Assembly: GCA_913060565.1 (NCBI GenBank)
Contig: CAJXRU010000011.1
Coordinates: 1-64,000, forward strand
Origin: an uncultured Gammaproteobacteria bacterium
GTDB lineage: Bacteria; Pseudomonadota; Gammaproteobacteria; Enterobacterales; Psychrobiaceae
Reading direction: 5' to 3'
DNA length: 64,000 nt
The notes under the pieces are model-generated. The model was not told where the DNA came from and searched no databases. It saw nothing but the letters and a program-made list of their open reading frames with translations. The translations under genes and the position numbers were made by a program. Below are positions 62,471 through 64,000 of this stretch, in pieces. The first letter of the stretch is position 1; each line of letters begins with the position of its first letter.

Positions 62471-63181
62471 TTACCAGCTATCCTTAGCCAGCAAATAACC
62501 TTTACCCCAAATCGTTTTAATGCGAAAAGGGTTAGCAGAATCATCACCAAGTTTTTTACGCAACCGTGAAATTCGCAAATCTATTGAACGATCAAAACCA
62601 TCGTAATCAAATCCCCGTAAGTCAGTTACTAATGATTCACGTGACACAACTTCGCCAGCCTGTTTGGCCAGCAACCACAGCACATCAAACTCATTAGATG
62701 ATAGCTTCACCAGCTCATCATTTAGCATCACACTGCGACTTTCACTATTTACAGTTAAGCCACTTAAGATTACTTCATGACCTGGTGCTTCAATCACGTC
62801 ATCCGATTGATTCGGCACACTACGGCGCAATGCCAACCGAATACGTGCCAATAAAGCACGGGCGCGAATAGGTTTGGTCATGTAGTCATCGGCGCCCATT
62901 TCCAAACCTAACACTTCGTCAATTTCTTCATCACGCGCTGTGATCATGATAATTGGATTAGTAAAATCAGGACGTACAGTTTTACACACATCCAGTCCGT
63001 CCATGCCGGGTAACATGCCATCCAATAAGACTAAATCCGGTTGCAATGATCTAATAAACTCCACGGCGTCGTCGCCACGATGGCAGGTAGTGACTTTAAA
63101 CTCACGTGCAATTAAATAGTCTTCGACCCACTCGGCTAAAGCGATATCATCTTCAACAAGTAATATGTGTGGTGCGTCCAT
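62471..63181 (-). CDS. OmpR family response regulator
   Basis: 236 residues from ATG at 63181. Receiver domain with phospho-Asp about 54 (LVLLDGMLPGMDG) and Lys in YMTKPIRAR, then a winged-helix DNA-binding domain ending RSIDLRISRLRKKLG and KTIWGKGYLLAKDSW. Resembles RstA-type regulators. An in-frame extension to 63214 would overlap the DUF3019 gene and lacks similarity. The kinase follows by two bases. Confidence 0.92.
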   Translation of the reverse strand: MDAPHILLVEDDIALAEWVEDYLIAREFKVTTCHRGDDAVEFIRSLQPDLVLLDGMLPGMDGLDVCKTVRPDFTNPIIMITARDEEIDEVLGLEMGADDYMTKPIRARALLARIRLALRRSVPNQSDDVIEAPGHEVILSGLTVNSESRSVMLNDELVKLSSNEFDVLWLLAKQAGEVVSRESLVTDLRGFDYDGFDRSIDLRISRLRKKLGDDSANPFRIKTIWGKGYLLAKDSW

Positions 63182-63198
63182 TGTTATTTTTCGATTCC

Positions 63199-63591
63199 TT
63201 AAAAAAGGCGCCACGATGTACGTGGCTTACCTTTTTTCTTGTAAACCCAAGCTAGCTTTAAAAAGCCTGTTGCCAATGCTGCTTCGCTATTAAATTGGCG
63301 AATACTAAAGGTAACATTTTTGCTGGTTTTAATGTCAATTTCGGTTTGGCCATCGTGTTGATTTTTCCAACACTGAATTGGCTGCTTCTGCATGGTTGAA
63401 TGTAAACAGTAATGTCCAGCATCATGCATATTCCACGATATTTCGACAGTGATATAACACGGATTACCTTGTTTCATTGCGACACATTGCGCTGGTTGCA
63501 CGTTAATTGCTGGCTCAGGCGTTGCCGGAGCAGCGTAAACTGAATTTGCAAACATATAACTGGTAAGTAGCAGTGTAAATAGAGCTTTCAT
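63199..63591 (-). CDS. DUF3019 periplasmic protein
   Basis: 130 residues with a signal peptide ending VYA. Mature part carries four Cys (QCVAMKQGNPCYITVEISW, then HYCLHSTMQ and QCWKNQH) likely paired as disulfides. The family is DUF3019, found in Shewanella and related genera next to MipA/OmpV and an OmpR-type system as here. Function unknown. It lies 9 nt after the MipA-like gene and 17 nt before the regulator. Confidence 0.85.
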   Translation of the reverse strand: MKALFTLLLTSYMFANSVYAAPATPEPAINVQPAQCVAMKQGNPCYITVEISWNMHDAGHYCLHSTMQKQPIQCWKNQHDGQTEIDIKTSKNVTFSIRQFNSEAALATGFLKLAWVYKKKGKPRTSWRLF

Positions 63592-63599
63592 GCTACCCC

Positions 63600-64000
63600 C
63601 TAAAATACGTACGTTAATAAGATGCCAGCGCGAGTGCCATCTTCTACGTTGTCATTACGAGCTGCTTTTGTACGCTCAGATAACGTATTAAAACGCACGA
63701 AACTACCAAATACCCAGTCAGTACTCAATGGGTATTCTAAGCCAACTTCTGCTGAATAACTCATGCCAGAAAAATCTTCGTCGCCGGTTAACTTATGGGA
63801 ATAACTGTCAATGACGTCTTTAGAGCGATAATGTGCACCCACTGCGGTGTATATACTTACGTTGCGAACTTGCCATTCCATATTGTAGGAAATAGAGGCT
63901 TCAACACCGTCTTCGTCACCATTATCTGGGCTATAAGGTGAGAACATCACTTGCAATTGACTATCTTCAAAGTAACCCGTTGCTCGAATACCACCACGTT
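63600..64000 (-). CDS. MipA/OmpV family outer-membrane protein, 5' part beyond the window
   Basis: The last 132 or so codons of a barrel protein; the frame stays open to the right edge (RGGIRATGYFEDSQLQVMFS at the boundary). Strands such as VRNVSIYTAVGAHYRSKDVI, SYSAEVGLEYPLSTDWVF and the terminal GTRAGILLTYVF end in Phe as barrels do. The MipA/OmpV family includes murein-scaffold and porin-like proteins induced by various stresses. First gene of a mipA-DUF3019-regulator-kinase unit. Confidence 0.82.
   Translation of the reverse strand, partial: RGGIRATGYFEDSQLQVMFSPYSPDNGDEDGVEASISYNMEWQVRNVSIYTAVGAHYRSKDVIDSYSHKLTGDEDFSGMSYSAEVGLEYPLSTDWVFGSFVRFNTLSERTKAARNDNVEDGTRAGILLTYVF

Noticed and set aside
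1-64000. CRISPR arrays, tRNA genes, IS elements, prophage genes
   Set aside because: No regularly spaced repeats, no tRNA-like cloverleaf, no transposase, integrase or phage structural gene was seen on either strand.

Overview
The window reads as chromosomal DNA of a marine gammaproteobacterium in Alteromonadales, most like the Colwelliaceae (Thalassotalea/Colwellia group). This is an inference from AT-rich coding, gene content (TonB-dependent receptors, tryptophan-halogenase-like flavoprotein, azurin, DUF3019/MipA two-component module, sugar MFS carriers) and protein character; no rRNA or tRNA marker is present. About 52 genes are supported, two of them cut by the window edges (rapZ on the left, a MipA/OmpV gene on the right). 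No prophage, IS transposase, CRISPR array or tRNA was seen.

Layout. 1-8600: end of rapZ, then mgtE; on the other strand glpK, a TPR hybrid histidine kinase and a 3-mercaptopyruvate sulfurtransferase in a row; a pentapeptide-repeat protein and a DUF1761 membrane protein diverge. 8600-18200: trhO, a dispersed palindromic repeat, selO, a possible structured leader RNA, an EamA transporter broken by one in-frame TGA, a phosphodiesterase lipoprotein, NDH-2, DUF4153 and DUF2947 proteins. 18200-30350: a 1494-residue propeller/GGDEF/EAL signalling protein, a very short flagellin, a fatty acid hydroxylase, SRPBCC and AraC regulators, a PepSY-TM/DUF4920 pair, a ClpP-fold-like lipoprotein and a flavin-dependent halogenase.

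30350-38280 and 53380-57510 together look like one maltodextrin utilisation regulon: TonB receptor, GH13 alpha-glucosidase, sugar MFS carrier and LacI regulator in the first part, GH15 glucoamylase lipoprotein and SLC45/MalT-like carrier in the second. Three near-identical 14-bp palindromes of the TGCATACGTATGCA type lie upstream of the receptor, the alpha-glucosidase and the MalT-like carrier, so the LacI protein in the cluster is the probable regulator of both parts.

38338-45571 is a self-contained export system: NtrC-type activator, histidine kinase, then a good sigma-54 promoter preceded by a perfect 14-bp palindrome, then a HlyD-type adaptor, an ATPase and a large FtsX/MacB-type permease. 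45761-53102 holds a membrane hybrid kinase, a dihaem cytochrome c fused to a rhodanese, a DUF1697 protein and a three-gene polysaccharide export/tyrosine kinase operon. 57600-64000 holds azurin behind a strong Fur-box match, a divergent SRPBCC / periplasmic NTF2-DJ-1 pair sharing a 21-bp palindrome, a calcium-binding repeat protein and a MipA-DUF3019-response regulator-sensor kinase module.

The less ordinary signals are two copies of a repeat built from stacked hairpins whose arms differ in sequence but keep the same shape, the three-site operator set, the sigma-54 exporter, and a leader-like RNA region with competing pairings ahead of the broken EamA gene. Four convergent gene pairs overlap by 4-6 nt at their stop codons with no terminator between them.
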